In this document: positions 1 through 12,099 of the stretch, in pieces
How positions within the stretch are numbered: the first letter of the stretch is position 1
How the letters are laid out: each line of letters opens with the position of its first letter
Source of the DNA: Avena insularis
Lineage: Eukaryota > Streptophyta > Magnoliopsida > Poales > Poaceae
Length of the DNA: 64,000 bases
Reading direction: 5' to 3'
NCBI GenBank assembly: GCA_023614405.1
Contig: JAJUPC010000036.1
Span: 186,001 to 250,000, forward strand
The notes under the pieces: generated by a model
The model's input: the letters and a program-made list of their open reading frames with translations, nothing else
Told to the model about the DNA's origin: nothing
Databases searched by the model: none
Translations under genes and position numbers: made by a program

Positions 1-1109
1 GGGAATTCACCCTGGAGGCCTTCTTCATCACCATGCAAGCCTCCGGTGTGATGCGTGAGTAGTTCATCCTTGGACTACGGATTCATGTAGTAGCTAGATG
101 GCTGGTTTCTCCTCCTTTGTGCTTTCATGTTTAGATCTTGTGAGCTCCGTTCATGATCAAGATCATCTATTTGTAATCATACATGTTGTGTTTGCGGGGA
201 TCCGATGGATATTGAGATGCTATTTCAGATTGATTATTGATTCTATCATGTCTTTGTTATTTGAGATCTTGCATGCTTTCCGTTGTTAGTAGCTATCTTG
301 GCCAAGTAGAAGCTAGCAACTCCAAGAGTTAGTATTTATGCTCGATAGTGGGTTCATGCCTCGTAACTGGGAAGTGATGAAATCTCTAAGGTACTAGATG
401 TGTTGTTGCTACTAGGGAGAAAACAACGATCCTTTGTTCATAGAACAATTGTATTGTTTACTTTACATGATTAAATAAAGCAATAATCTATTGCTTGCAA
501 CTTAATCTTTGGAGGGGTTCGGATGATAACCTGAAGGTGGATTATTAGTCATAGATGCAGTTGGATGGCGGTCTATGTATTATGTTGTAATGCCCAATCA
601 AGTCTCAAAAGAGTCAAGATGATTAGTATATGCATGTATTGCATTCTCGGTGTTTGTCAATTGCCCCGCTGTAATTTATTCACCCAGCATGTTATCTATC
701 TAAGGAGAGCCACCTCTAGTGAACTATGGATCCCGGTCCTTTACTTTACATACAATCTACAATCTTTTACTGCTTTGTGTTTACTTTCTGCAAACTTTTA
801 CTTCTTTCCATTCGATACATTTAATCCTTTGTTTTCCACAAAACACGGTGAGATTGACAACCTCATCGCAAGTTGGGAACAAAGTTCTGTGGTTGTGTTG
901 TGCAGGTCTCCACGTTGCTACTAGCACCGGTAGTGCGCCCTGCCAAAGCTCAGCTAGTAACACCTTTGGGGTGTTTCCTTGCTCCTACTGGTTCGATTAA
1001 ACTTTGGTCTCATAACTGAGGGAAAACTTGCTGCTGTGCTCATCATACCTTCCTCTTGGGGTTCCCAACAAGCTCTACATCAACCACGAGCCAGCAAAGC
1101 CATACATCA
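1..1109 (+). mobile_element. Family-C gypsy LTR, 3' portion cut by window edge
   Basis: This stretch aligns base for base, with scattered changes, to 59098-60203, which is inside the 5' LTR of element C1 at the right end of the window. It therefore starts about 500 bp into the LTR. It ends at ACATCA (1104-1109), comparable to GCCATCA at 60197-60203. Immediately after it the transposase reading frame of CACTA-1 resumes, so this is an LTR end inserted into the transposon. The likely 5-bp TSD is CCTTG at 1110-1114; its partner lies left of the window. Small ORFs in this stretch are not genes. It could be a solo LTR or the 3' LTR of a full element; the window cannot decide. Confidence 0.75.
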
Positions 1110-3010
1110 CCTTGATACTGCTCAGGCATTTAAAAAGATTTCCTTCTTTTTTTTGGTCAGAGCTTAGCTAGCAGGACCTTGATACTGCTCTGGATGCAGG
1201 CCGTCTCATTCTTTCATACATTGTTGGTCCTGTCATGCTTCTGGTGTAACTTTTGTCTTTCTAGACATGCCCAAGAAGCCTAGCATGTTCACGCAAAGAT
1301 TCTTCGTCAGGTGCATCACGTCGATTGTAGAGCGGACATCTAGAACTTTCGAATAGGATAGCTCTTAAACTATAGATTTCTTCTTCCACATGGGTACGTG
1401 TATGTTAGCGTTATTCGAAATAGATTATCTACCAGGACCCTTTCCAAAGATTACTTTTAAATCCTTGACCATACCAAATACATCATCACTAGTACGGTGG
1501 ATAGGCTTCCTTCGGTTATCTTCCTCACGTTTAAAATGCTTGCCTTTCCTTCTTAAGGTATGCCTGGTCGAAATATATCGACGATGCCCAGAGTACACAT
1601 TCTTCTTATATTTATCCAAATATATACTTTCAGTCTCATCTAAATAGTGTGTGCATGCATTGTATCCCTTGTTTTTTCTATCCTAAAAGTGTACTAAGAA
1701 CAGGCCAATCACTGATGGTTACGAACAACAACGCTCGTTGGTCAAATTCCTCCTGTTTATGCTCATCCCACACATGTACACCTTTTTCATGCCACAACTG
1801 TAAAAGTTCTTCAACTAATGGCCTTAGGTACACATCAATGTCACTGCCGGGTTGCTTTGGGCCTTGGATGAGCACTGGCATCATAATGAACTTCCGCTTC
1901 ATGCATAACCAAGGAGGAAGGTTATAGATACATAGTCACATGCCAGGTGATATGACTGCAGCTCTGCTCCCCAAAAGAATTCATGCCATCCGTACTTAGA
2001 CCAAACCTTAAGTTCATTGCGTCATATGCAAAGACTGGGAAATCTCTCTTGATTTTTCTCTACTACGACCAATCAGCGGGGTGTCTCTCAACATCGCATC
2101 TTTATTATGATCTTCTTTGTGCCATCGCAACAACTTGGCATGCTCTTTGTTTCTAAACAAATGTTTCAACCGTGGAATTATAGGAGCATACCACATCACC
2201 TTGGTAGGAACCCTCTTCCTAAGGCTCTCTCCCTCAACATCACCAGGGTCATCTTGGCTGATCTTATACCGAAATGCACCGCATACCGAGCAATCATTCA
2301 AATTATCGTACTCTTCACCACGGTAGAGGATGCAATCATTAGGACATGCATGTACCTTCTGCACCTCTAATCCTAGAGGGCACACAACCTTATTTTCTTC
2401 GTACATACTAGCAGGCAATTCATTATCCGTTGGAAGCATCTTATTTATCATTTTCAGCAACTTTTCAAATCCCTTGTCAGATACACCATTCTCTTCATTC
2501 AATTGCAGTAATTCTATTGTGCTACCTAGATTTTTCTTGCCATCTTCACAATTTGGGTACAACAATTTGTTGTGACACTCTAACATGCGCTCCAACTTCA
2601 ACCTCTTGTTTTCACTTTCGCAGTCTCTCTGTGCATCAACAATGGCCTGACCAAGATCATCAGCGGGCTCATCAGATGCCACTTCTTCAGCTTCCCCCAT
2701 TAAAGTATCACCATATTCACGGAACCTCAGATAGTTGTCATTATCCTCTTCTTCTTCATTGTCTTCCATTAGAACCCCTCTTTCTCTGTTCTTGGTTCAA
2801 CAATTATAGCTGACATGAAACCTAACGGGAAAAATAGGTGGCTGTGAAGGATTTTTTATGAAGAGTAATCCTTTTTATTCTTACAGACACCACATGGACA
2901 ACACATAAAACCATTCCGCTTGTTTGCCTAAGCCGCACCGATAAAATAATGCAGGCCATTAACTCGACAGATTGTCGGTCATCGTACATGCATTGCCGGC
3001 TCATCTGCAT
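1110..3010 (-). pseudogene. TNP2-type CACTA transposase, broken
   Basis: CACTA transposase cuts and joins the element at its CACTA ends. Reading right to left, the N-terminal transposase-associated domain is at 2822-3010 (MSRQCMYDDRQ motif, diverged). The acidic stretch and zinc-binding segment are at 2014-2769 (VHACPNDCILYRG, CSVCGAFRYK, PTKVMWYAPIIPRLKHLF). The DDE-type TNP2 domain runs to about 1650 (KFIMMPVLIQGPKQPG at 1850-1900). A further segment is at 1425-1619 (DDVFGMVKDLKVIFGKGPG). Homology can be followed down to 1110, where the LTR interrupts it, so the C-terminal DUF4218/DUF4216 regions are missing from view. Several frameshifts and stops separate the pieces. The best guide for alignment is the plus-strand copy at 15944-19250. 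Confidence 0.85.
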
Positions 3011-3482
3011 TATATAAGTATATCAAAAACCATTACAAAACATCGTGAATAGAGAAGTGACCAAATTAATACAAGTTCATCACATTAAAACCAAAGTAGA
3101 GTAGTGACTAGATGTTTTTATTGCAAAAATAAAAACTATGCACTGATTTAAAAACTTTTTACTCCATACCCATTTTGATCAATTACTAAGTAAACCACAT
3201 CTACAAATATGCAAACTAAGAAGTTAATTTTGATCTCAAATTGCATATAAATAAAATAAACTCCCACATAATTACTTTCCAAACTAAAACCGACCAATCC
3301 CTCTACTTCTAGAGCATGAAAAGAGCTAAACTAGCAATGATAGATGAAAGGTTGAAGTTGCTAACCTTTTAGAACCCTTGGAAAGATGGGGCGCCGCCAA
3401 ATCTTGACAAATCGTGGAAAAAATGGGGATGAAGTCGAGCTCGAAACAGAGGAGAAAGCTGGATATGGCTTGGGTAGGACGA

Positions 3483-3725
3483 TCATATATAGGAAAGACT
3501 TTAGTCCCGGTTGGAGATAACAACCGGGACTAAATGGGCTCGCACCAGCCTTAGCGTGCCGCAACCCCTTTTGTCCCGGTTGGTATCCGTTTGACTTGGA
3601 ACTAAAGCTTTCCATGCTCGTGCGGCGTCCTAGCCGCTGGAACCGTGACTAATGCTCACATTAGTCCCGGGCCCAAACACGGCCGAGACTAAAGCATGGG
3701 AATGAAGACCCATTTTCTACTAGTG
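3483..3725. repeat. CACTA-1 subterminal repeats and terminal inverted repeat
   Basis: TTTAGTCCCGG and its reverse CCGGGACTAAA occur repeatedly (for example 3497-3534 as an inverted pair around a short spacer, then near 3570, 3645 and 3661), ending in the TIR at 3713-3725. Clustered motifs of this kind in the last 200-300 bp are the cis-acting transposase-binding region of CACTA elements. Confidence 0.8.
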
Positions 3726-4384
3726 GGTGTCTACGGTATCTTACCATGACTAGGCATGTTCTATCGTTTGCTGTGTACAAGGTATGCCGGTATCTTCATG
3801 CTCCTCGTTATACAAAGTGGTCTGCTATCAAGCACATACTACGCTATGTTCATGGCACTTTGACACATGGATTGTTGTTACGATGACCTACTTCGTCAGA
3901 TGATCTCTTGTCAGCATTTTCTGTTGCAGATTGGGCTAGTAATTATGGTAATCGATGATCAACAGGGGCTATGCAGTACTTTATGGTGGTAACCTGATTG
4001 CTTGGAATGCTCGCAAATAGACCATTGTCTCTCGATCTAGTACAGAATCTGAGTATAGGGCACTTGGTAATGCTACTGTAGAGTTGATTTGGATACAGGC
4101 TCTTCTGCTAAACTTGGCTTTTCTCATAGTAGTCCACCTATCTTATGGTGTGACAATATTGGAGCAACATTTCTTTTTTTCAACCCGGTCTTTCATGCTC
4201 GTACTAAACACATTGAGGTTGATTTTCATTTTGCCCGAGGGTTCCTTAGAAGTTGGTCCATATACACTTCATATCTTCCAAGGATCATCTAGCAAACATA
4301 TTCACAAAACCTCTACCATTACCACTATTTCGGATGTGTACATCCAATCTCAATCTTGCTAGATCGGTTGAAATTGAGGGAGTG
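3726..4384 (+). pseudogene. Copia reverse transcriptase C-terminus / RNase H, decayed
   Basis: Translation in shifting frames gives the typical end of a copia polyprotein. It contains a segment like [15 protein letters not shown] at about 3820-3855, then ADWA (3930s), then the RNase H segment [13 protein letters not shown] near 4035-4075, and lastly [13 protein letters not shown] (4200-4240), which in intact elements lies before the PPT. There are many in-frame stops and frameshifts. The 5' part was separated by insertion of CACTA-1 at 3725/3726. A purine-rich tract (TTGAGGGAGTG, 4374-4384) is the probable PPT just before the short LTR. Confidence 0.85.
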
Positions 4385-4559
4385 TGATAAACTGTACTTG
4401 TATTAGGCCTCCTAGTTGTGTACGTATTGGTCTTGGTCTCTATAAACCAAACCGTGCACCACTTGTTTGTACCCTTGTACCCTACAGTACTATATATACA
4501 TGACACGCCGGACTGCTTGTCCCGTGCGGTACTCTGCAAATTACCCTACCAAACTTTCA
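4385..4559 (+). mobile_element. Short 3' LTR (175 bp) of the copia remnant
   Basis: The sequence begins TGATAAACTG directly after the PPT-like tract and ends AACTTTCA, giving TG...CA limits. It contains a TATATATA stretch near 4490 that may be the promoter. At 175 bp it is short compared with BARE/Angela LTRs. The boundary at 4559 is inferred from the CA end only, because the 5' LTR is not in the window. Confidence 0.6.
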
Positions 4560-7392
4560 GTCATGCATTGACACATGGATGAGGTCTCTCATATTGGAAT
4601 AGAAGGGGGAGAAAAATAGATCTCGTTGAGCGCCTCCACCGCGCCTGTCCAAATGGGGAGAGAGTGGGGGAGAAGGGGGGGACTGTAAATAAAGGCCATG
4701 GATCCTTTGGTAGTGGGCCATTTTCAATCTCTGTTTGATTAGAGGTCCATATTACAAATGGAGTCTGATACTTGTACGTTTGCAATATATTATTAACGTG
4801 AATTTACAAAAACATGGCCCAGTTTCGCTCCTCGGTCGCAGACCATATCGGAAAAGACCTCGTCCACCACATGCAATTATGTTTAACCGTGGGACTTCTC
4901 GCTATCGTTTTTGAGGAGGGTATCCTTAGGGACGCTTTATAAAGTGCTTGTATGTCTTTTGTGTCATTCTAATGATGTTTAAAAAATAATATGTTAACCG
5001 TGTATTATTGGATTTACTACAAGAATGTTATCCAAAAGCTTTCAAAAGTAATGTATATGCACTATACAAATAAGAGAATTGCCGAATTTTATTATTGATG
5101 CCATTTTATGAATATTTTTTATAATGGTGGTCTCTTTTTTATTATCATTTGATGTTAAAAACTGTTTTAAAAATGATACTAATTTAATAGTGATCTCTTT
5201 GTTTTAGGGTATGAATATTTTGTTTGGATGTTTTATTTGAGCATAAAGGATATCGTAATGTCATGAGTATGGAATTTTTTTAATGATATGTTTATTATTA
5301 ACGAGTTTATGTTGTTGTCATAATTATGCCATTCCTTACTGATGTGACTGCACTAATAGATCGAGGCATCCTTAAGAGACTGCATATGGTTGTGTGGTTT
5401 GGTTTCACTCCACACTAAGTGTCCTAATAATGTTGATCCAGTATGATAAAATGTTGTGCAGCTGAATTTTATGCCCTTTATGCACTTCTTCAGGGTGATG
5501 AAGGTTCATAATGATATTATAGGTATCTATGTTTAGTTCTCTAAATAAATATTTTTTATAAAGAATTTATTTGATACTTATCATTCTCCAAATATAATTT
5601 GGCCACATTATCATTTCTTTGACAAGTATGGTTTACCAAATATTGTTACTTGGTGAATTTTAATGTCTAAATTTTATTTGGAGAAATCTATATGATGTAA
5701 TATTAATAATATTATTATTTTCACTCCTAATGTCACTCTGGTTTTATTTAGTGATATGTTATTTGTATTATTAATGGTCTCACGATTGCTTAAAATGAAT
5801 GGTATCTTTGTAGCACGTTGTGAAAGTTTTAATGAGAAATTTCAAAAATTAATTTAATGATATTGAAAGTATAGTGTTAGGGTTTAATGGAAAAGTGATT
5901 GGTAATTATTTATGAATCCATGTGTGTAATAACACAATGCATTTCATCATGTTTCCTTTATGTTAATGATCAATAGTTACTTGTTCATATTTTCTTACTG
6001 GCCATTGCGTTTTCAAAATTTCTCTAGTCTAAACTGAACTAACAAGAAGTTTTGATTAGATAATTTATTTATGAGAAAATGCTATTATGGTATATAACAA
6101 ATAGTCTGACCAACTTGATTATTAGGATGTCTCATATTTATATAAATAAGATTCTTTTTCATTTTTAACCAATGGGTGATACAAATTAGAACAACAATCA
6201 AGCTTTTATATAATTGATTCAGATAGTTTCAAGTTTGATTCATGTTCGATGTTTTGTAATTATCATCATAAAGATGTCATCCTTTGTCAGTAGCAGAGAA
6301 GGGTTTGCTCAGAGGATAATAAAGAATAAAGCATTAGAAGACATTTTTCATGCTTCATATGAACCTTCTGTTATTTGCAATGCAATCATTTTATGTTACT
6401 CACCAACATGGTAAAAAACATTATGTCCTTGACAAGTCAATGTTCTTGTAAAAATTATGTATACAATGGAACAATAAAGATGTAAGGGAAGTTAATAATG
6501 AGACCTCGTCAAAACCGTGGTCAGGTTTACCAAATTTTAGGAGGATAACTAAATCTTTAATCAAATACAAGATAACATGCTCACTTCTCTTACACCACAA
6601 TGATGAATGTGTTAGTGCTCTAAGTAGGATGGAACCACCATGAAGTCTTATTCGGATAATGAATAAAAACACACTAATGTTCTAACTCCTCTTATCATGT
6701 TATTGCATGCATAATCACCCCTTATTGAAATTATGAAGTACACATGAATACTAAAGTGGCAAGTTTGCTAGTATAATGTCGAATGTGATGTAGTGTGTTG
6801 CTTAAGATTATATTTTTCACCAATAAAATTTATAATCACGTGTCACACTTCTATCAGGTGTCAAGCTTTCCAATATCACATGGATCATAATTATACTTCA
6901 TATTATCATCGTTTACAATCATGTGTCACACTTCATTAAGTTATTTGCCATCTTCTTCCCAACGATATTTTGGATTAGAACTGAAATGCATGTTGTAAGG
7001 ATTTTGGATTTATATTCTACAAAACAAAGTGATCATCGGGAAGCTGGAGCCTATGAACACAAATCCGAAGGATGACTCAGTTGGATATATTTTTGTATAA
7101 ATCACGCGGGTTTTGAATTTACAAATCCTTAATGTAACACCTAGTGGTGAACCTCAATAATTTCCTAGTAATAAATAATGTGTTTGAGCATTCATCTTAT
7201 TGGCTTGTTGCCATATATTATGAAAATTATGAGCTCTAACGATGTATGGAACTTAGTAGAGTTTCATGAATGAGTTAAATTGTAGGATATAAATGGCCCA
7301 ACAAAACCGAGAGTAACCCTGAGAAAATCTCGAAAGGTCATAGGATTCTAGACAAAAGGATCATAATAATAAGTTATATTGGTGTGCTTGTG
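4560..7392. other. AT-rich intergenic sequence, nothing recognised
   Basis: A short GC-rich start (4600-4960) is followed by strongly AT-rich DNA with short ORFs only (for example 6214-6414 plus and 6421-6672 minus), none with a recognisable motif. It is probably very old transposon debris. No termini, TSDs or conserved coding segments were seen. Confidence 0.5.
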
Positions 7393-9690
7393 TTATCGTT
7401 ACTAGATGATACCCCGCATGTTGTTGCGGCACACTAAAAGGAATTATCAGGTGATGATAGATGGTTTAGATTAAGAACTTCATTAGAGTAGTAGAATGAC
7501 CAATGGAATAACCAGCACTTTTCCGCATTTTGCATAGCATATTCTCATCAAACTGCCGCAAAGAAAAAATATCTATAAACAGAGCACAAGAAATGATACC
7601 GACTTTTCTAAATAGTGGATGTGTAAGAAGTTGAATCGTTACACATGCATGGCTTTTCTACAATGAATATTATTCTTTAATTATTGCAGAAAAAGGTGAT
7701 ATCTCAAACAAAAGTAAATTAGCTTGATACTTTTTCTTCTACATTCAAAATTTCCCACATAAATGTGATTGAACAACCAACTCTACATGTAACTTTCTGT
7801 TTAGATCTACAACCTCTGTTTGAAAGTACTCCCCCTGTCTCAAAATAGATGTCGAAAGTTTGTCTAAGTTTGGATGTAGTATATGACATTTTGTTAGGCT
7901 AAATTAGATTATTAAAACAGCTTATTTTGGAACAGAAGTAGTAGAAAACAACATTTCCCAAGGTAGCTTGACAGGCTTTCGGTAAGTATTGTATGCATTA
8001 CCATCCCATCACTTATCCATCAACTTGCTTAAACTTAGGAAGCTCTGCAATGAACCAAACGGCGGCAAACACATTAATAATTCAAGCAAAAAATATGTTT
8101 TATTATTGGTGATAGCTTTGCAAGGAAGGTAAGCACAAAGAAACATATATCTGCTTGAATTCAGGCTTGTCAATAACCAACTAAGCTCAAGTCCATTCAA
8201 AGGTTGGCATCCAAGATTGAAGAGAGAAAATGACATGAAAATTGGAAAATTATGAGGTAGTAAAATAAAATACCATATGTCAATTAACTTAAGTTGATAC
8301 CATATGCTTTACCTTGACAAACTCACATAAATATCAAAAAATTCTGCAAAATACACATGAAAACGCAAGTTTCCGTAATCATATGTGATATATCAAGCCA
8401 ACGACCCTAAAATGTAAGTTCTCTATGATGCGATCCGCTAAATATATAGCGAATTACCTGCATGGTGTGCCCGCTAAATAGTCACTTCGGAGAAAGTTTA
8501 AAAAGTGAACCAACTTGTACAGGTAATTTATCTGGTGGGCAAATGAATAAAACTGTTAGATCTATATCATGAATCATGTTCAGTTTAAGAGATATACCAA
8601 TTTGGCCTGCATAGATAAAAGATTAATAAACCATTTATGTGCGTAGGTACATAAATGTAATGAGAATTAGTATAGAACATATCAATGTACATGAGAACAT
8701 ATACAGAATCGAATCAAGATTTTCTTACCAATCTCATAGCCCACAACAGGGAGTCTAGGACACTCTATCAAGCAGTTGATCGGTAGGGGCATTCTATTGA
8801 GCAATTGGCAGGCAAGTAATTACCAGATGTTGCACACCATCAACCTGGAAGACGAGACAGGGATCTTGGGTCAAATCCACCCGTTAATGCATTGTGCATG
8901 ATCCCACCTCAAGCAGATCCAGAGGGCTGAAACTTAATTATTAACAACAACAACATGGTCTGCCGCGACACCAGAGAGAGAGACTTCCTCATACCTGTAG
9001 TGCTGTTCGGCTCAGCTCCAACATGAACGCTACGATGCAAGGAGGGAAATGCCAACAGAAAATAGAGGTTGTTTGCCCGAGAAGCTCATGCAGAACTTTT
9101 ACCACGGGGGACGATATGATCCTCATGTGGTCTCATTGTATTCATGGGATGGGAGATGTCCAAGAGAGAGGCGTACTTGCCGGTCTGTGAACAACGCGCC
9201 GATCGGGGAATTGTTTAGCGAGAGAGAAGGCAGGCGGTAGACATATGCAGACTGAAGAGTCATCGTCATGACCATGGAGAACTTAAAAGGAGGAATGGGC
9301 ATGGAAGAGATAACAGAGATTTAATTAATTGCATGCCGTCATTATTGTGGTTTGTTCGTGGCTGCAGTTAGCAATCAATGGGGAGAAAAAACTGAAAGCG
9401 TAGATGGAGAGAGAGAGTAGAAGTAACACTGCCTATTTACTGTGAGTCCGGATGCGTTAAAATTAACGATAATTGGTGGGTGGCGTGAATGCTAATTAAC
9501 AGGTGACATGGATCCCTAAAAAAACAGGGTGACATGGATGAATTAACGACATGGAGGACTTGATGAGGTGGACGGCCTGCATGTGTAGAAAACTAAGATA
9601 GTGGATGATGTGGAAGTCTGATGAGGTGGCATACCTGCATGTTGAGAGAAATAGAGTAGTGGGAATCACCTATTTAGTTATTATAGATAA
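7393..9690. mobile_element. Possible old DNA transposon (low confidence)
   Basis: The left end has TTACTAGATGATACCCCGC followed by a short CCGC...GCGG hairpin. The right end has TTAGTTATTATAGATAA (about 9674-9690), which in reverse complement (TTATCTATAATAAC) weakly resembles the left end. Such pairs are common at termini of grass DNA transposons. Splice-donor-like strings on the minus strand (near 8727 and 8990) and a mixed-composition stretch at 8730-9300 suggest carried gene debris, but no protein family is recognisable. No clear TSD was found. Confidence 0.25.
7829..7941. mobile_element. Stowaway-like MITE (Tc1/mariner derivative)
   Basis: The ends are CTCCCCCTGTCTCAAAATA and, inverted, CTACTTCTGTTCCAAAATA, flanked by TA on both sides (7827-7828 and 7942-7943). 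Length is 113 bp with no coding capacity. The CTCCCTCCGT-type start, TA target and size fit the Stowaway group that is abundant in grasses. Confidence 0.8.
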
Positions 9691-10796
9691 CATGCTTATA
9701 TGTTGACTTAGTTAAGAACATTTTGTGTCTTTAAACTGGAAGGTATTTCCATGAAGGAAAGGTTAACATAAGGTATGTTGTCTAAAGAAATACCACTAAG
9801 ACAAGCATTGGAATAATTATACCATAAGGTAAGGGGGTAAGCTTCACTATTTTATGTAGATGTTATCTTATTAGAAAGGGATTTCTATATTCTATTTATG
9901 ATCTAAATAATCTTTTTGACGCCTCATAATTTTATTATATTGAGATTCACCAAGATAAAGTTCCAAAATTAGCATAACTTCCTATTAAAATGACACACAT
10001 CCATAGAGTACAAAAGAAAAATATTATGCACTAATAATCTATCTCACTCGCTAATAAAGTTAGGGGCACAAACTTGGTATTTCAATGTCCAATGAACCAT
10101 TTATAATTATTAGATAATGGCATTCCTAATGCTTCATCTGTTAGAAGCTATATAGTATGAATGTGCCTTCTTTATAACTAGGATAATTAAAATATATAAT
10201 ACATCTATTAATGGACCAGATAGAAAAGCCTCCCAAAACAATTGCAGTAAGTGCAAGATAATAAAAGTTTACGTGCTTACTAGTTAGAAGAAAAGTAACC
10301 TCAGTTTTGCTGGTTACTAGGACATTGTCTTACAGCTGTGTGGATGTTAAGGATTCCAATTCATGTTACATCCTCACCCTCCCATACGAAACTATATCAT
10401 GGAAAAGCTTCAGAACAAACTAATTTTAATTAATCATGCTACAAACTATTGTGTGGCTGGTTAAGTGGCTATCGGGCATGTTGTATGTCGAAGAAATTTC
10501 AATCCTCGGATTAAAGTGGTAGACAACATCTATAAAATACCTTAGCACGATTATGAGACTGTATATTTATATGTGAGTAATAACCATAGACATTATGTTT
10601 CTTATTGTGAAAGGCCGAATTTAAGATAAAATTGGTAATGTTATGAATATGTATAAAACAATATGCTTGTGGATCCAACTTCCTAAAGGCTTACACACCC
10701 TTTTATGATTATCTTGTCGGCATGGATTTGGAGAACTTGTGGATCCTGAAAATTAGGAGCATATATGCAAACCACCTGCCAAAAAGTAACATTTAT
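9691..10796. other. AT-rich intergenic sequence, nothing recognised
   Basis: No ORF of note, no termini and no repeat shared with other parts of the window were seen. Confidence 0.5.
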
Positions 10797-11730
10797 TACA
10801 TTTCATTATAGAATGATGTGCTATATGGTTTAGTCCATTTTATTGGTCATTGTAACACTTAATTTTGGTATGTTATCTTTATTGATAGTGGGATTAGTAT
10901 GTCTGTTAAACTTATAGTATGAAGGGGAAGAATGTTGGAACCAATCTACGATTGTAAAAAACCGATATAAAATGGGGTTGCCCCCATATGCGTGTGCCTT
11001 GATCAGGAGGAGCAATTTTCGTCCTACAACCGTACCGTCTGGTACAAAAATAAAAAGTGGCGGTACAAAACTTATTTCTGCATGGTAATCTGCCTCTCTC
11101 TTTTCCAAGGCTCTGTTACCTAAATTCCAAGCAGATGGGGAGGTCCAGATCAACTGTCTGTGTAACCACCAATCCAAGCGAGGCGCTAAAAAGGAGAACA
11201 CGACCATCTACCACCGACAGCATCCATGGCCTTCCTCGATAACTAAGGATGCCCTGCCACCTCTTCACCAACAAGCACTATCCCATAAGGAGCCCATGGG
11301 AACTCTCATAGTCCTGGGTAGTACCCCTTTTATCCGCTTTCGGTTAATCCTAAAGCATTAAGTCAACGTACCATGTGTTATAAAGATTAGTCGCTTTGGT
11401 TGCCCTGTTTTTTGTTAGAAAATAAGCTGGCACACTAATTATAAGATTTTGCCAAAATGGCTCATACAACATAGGTCCGTCTGCTGCATTGTTGCTCTAG
11501 TTGATGAGGAATGTAACCATCTAACTGAGTAATAAAATATATTTTCCCACACAAAATTCATATATAAGTAAACAAGCATAAGAGAATTTACTACCAAGAT
11601 TAACTAGTAGGCAATAAATGTGATTAAGAACATTCTTTGCAAGAGCATTTTACTTCCATAGCAACACATGATTTTATTTGACAGGAAAACAATATAATTT
11701 ACCGCTCTATCAAAATAAAATTATACAGAT
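10797..11730 (+). repeat. Lone diverged copy of the upstream segment of the 3.84-kb tandem unit
   Basis: About 930 bp align in the same orientation with 47130-48060, 50980-51900 and (in part) 56330-56830. Shared marks include GGTATGTTATCT, TGTGTGCCTTGATCAGG, GGTAGTACCCCTTTTATCC and GTTGCTCTAGTTGATG. The similarity fades at both edges without TG/CA termini or a TSD, so it does not look like a solo LTR or MITE. In the tandem units this segment lies directly upstream of a TATA box and a small decayed gene; here it is followed by unrelated sequence and a RING-gene relic. Minus-strand ORFs across it (10830-11207 here, 47028-47558 in the array) keep fragments in common but shift frame, so coding is doubtful. 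Confidence 0.7.
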
Positions 11731-12099
11731 AATGTTTGGCAGATGTAGTGTATCTAGCCTTCGGTGGAAGCTTGAACCAACTCCTTATGCAATTGTATAG
11801 TCGAAGACAAGATCTTGTTGAAACACGCATTTTAAACTAAAAATAACTGCCTTGGTGCCAAAGAACATATCGACCATGCGATCAATGAACCAAAGGAGGC
11901 CAAGTATGACTGGCCGTTGATTGTGTCCTCATGTTAAGGAACTCGGTGAAGCCAATGATATTGAACCCGCCATGAATTTGTGAGTTGCCTCGTCATTAAT
12001 TCCATGCCAGTATCGTTCAAGATAATCCTCTTGTATCATTTCCTAAAGAAATCTTCCTTTTTGACAAGTGTTAGACACAATCAAAAATTGGAAATAGAC
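11731..12099. other. Unassigned sequence upstream of the RING relic
   Basis: Composition is more gene-like than the flanks, and this may hold decayed upstream exons of the RING gene that follows, but no motif could be read with confidence. Confidence 0.35.

Larger units (their letters stand above)
1110..3725 (-). mobile_element. CACTA-1: En/Spm-type DNA transposon, right (5') part
   Basis: The right end is the inverted terminal repeat CACTAGTAGAAAA read on the minus strand (3713-3725), the same terminus as CACTA-2. Inside it, 3490-3700 holds several copies of the subterminal motif GGGACTAAA in both directions, typical of CACTA elements, where they bind the element-coded TNPA-like protein. 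The interior encodes a TNP2-type transposase on the minus strand. The left part is cut by the LTR ending at 1109, so the 3' half lies outside the window. The element sits inside a decayed copia pol gene, which resumes at 3726. It is non-functional as seen. Confidence 0.85.

Noticed and set aside
98..1000. Several ORFs of 60-119 codons
   Set aside because: They lie inside a gypsy LTR and recur with shifts in the other LTR copy at 59200-60100; no protein motif.
8009..8236. 75-codon minus-strand ORF as a gene
   Set aside because: No motif, AT-rich surroundings and no support from a repeat or homologous copy.
10797..11730. Solo LTR interpretation of the shared segment
   Set aside because: No TG/CA termini, no TSD, and no PBS or PPT next to the matching segments in the array.
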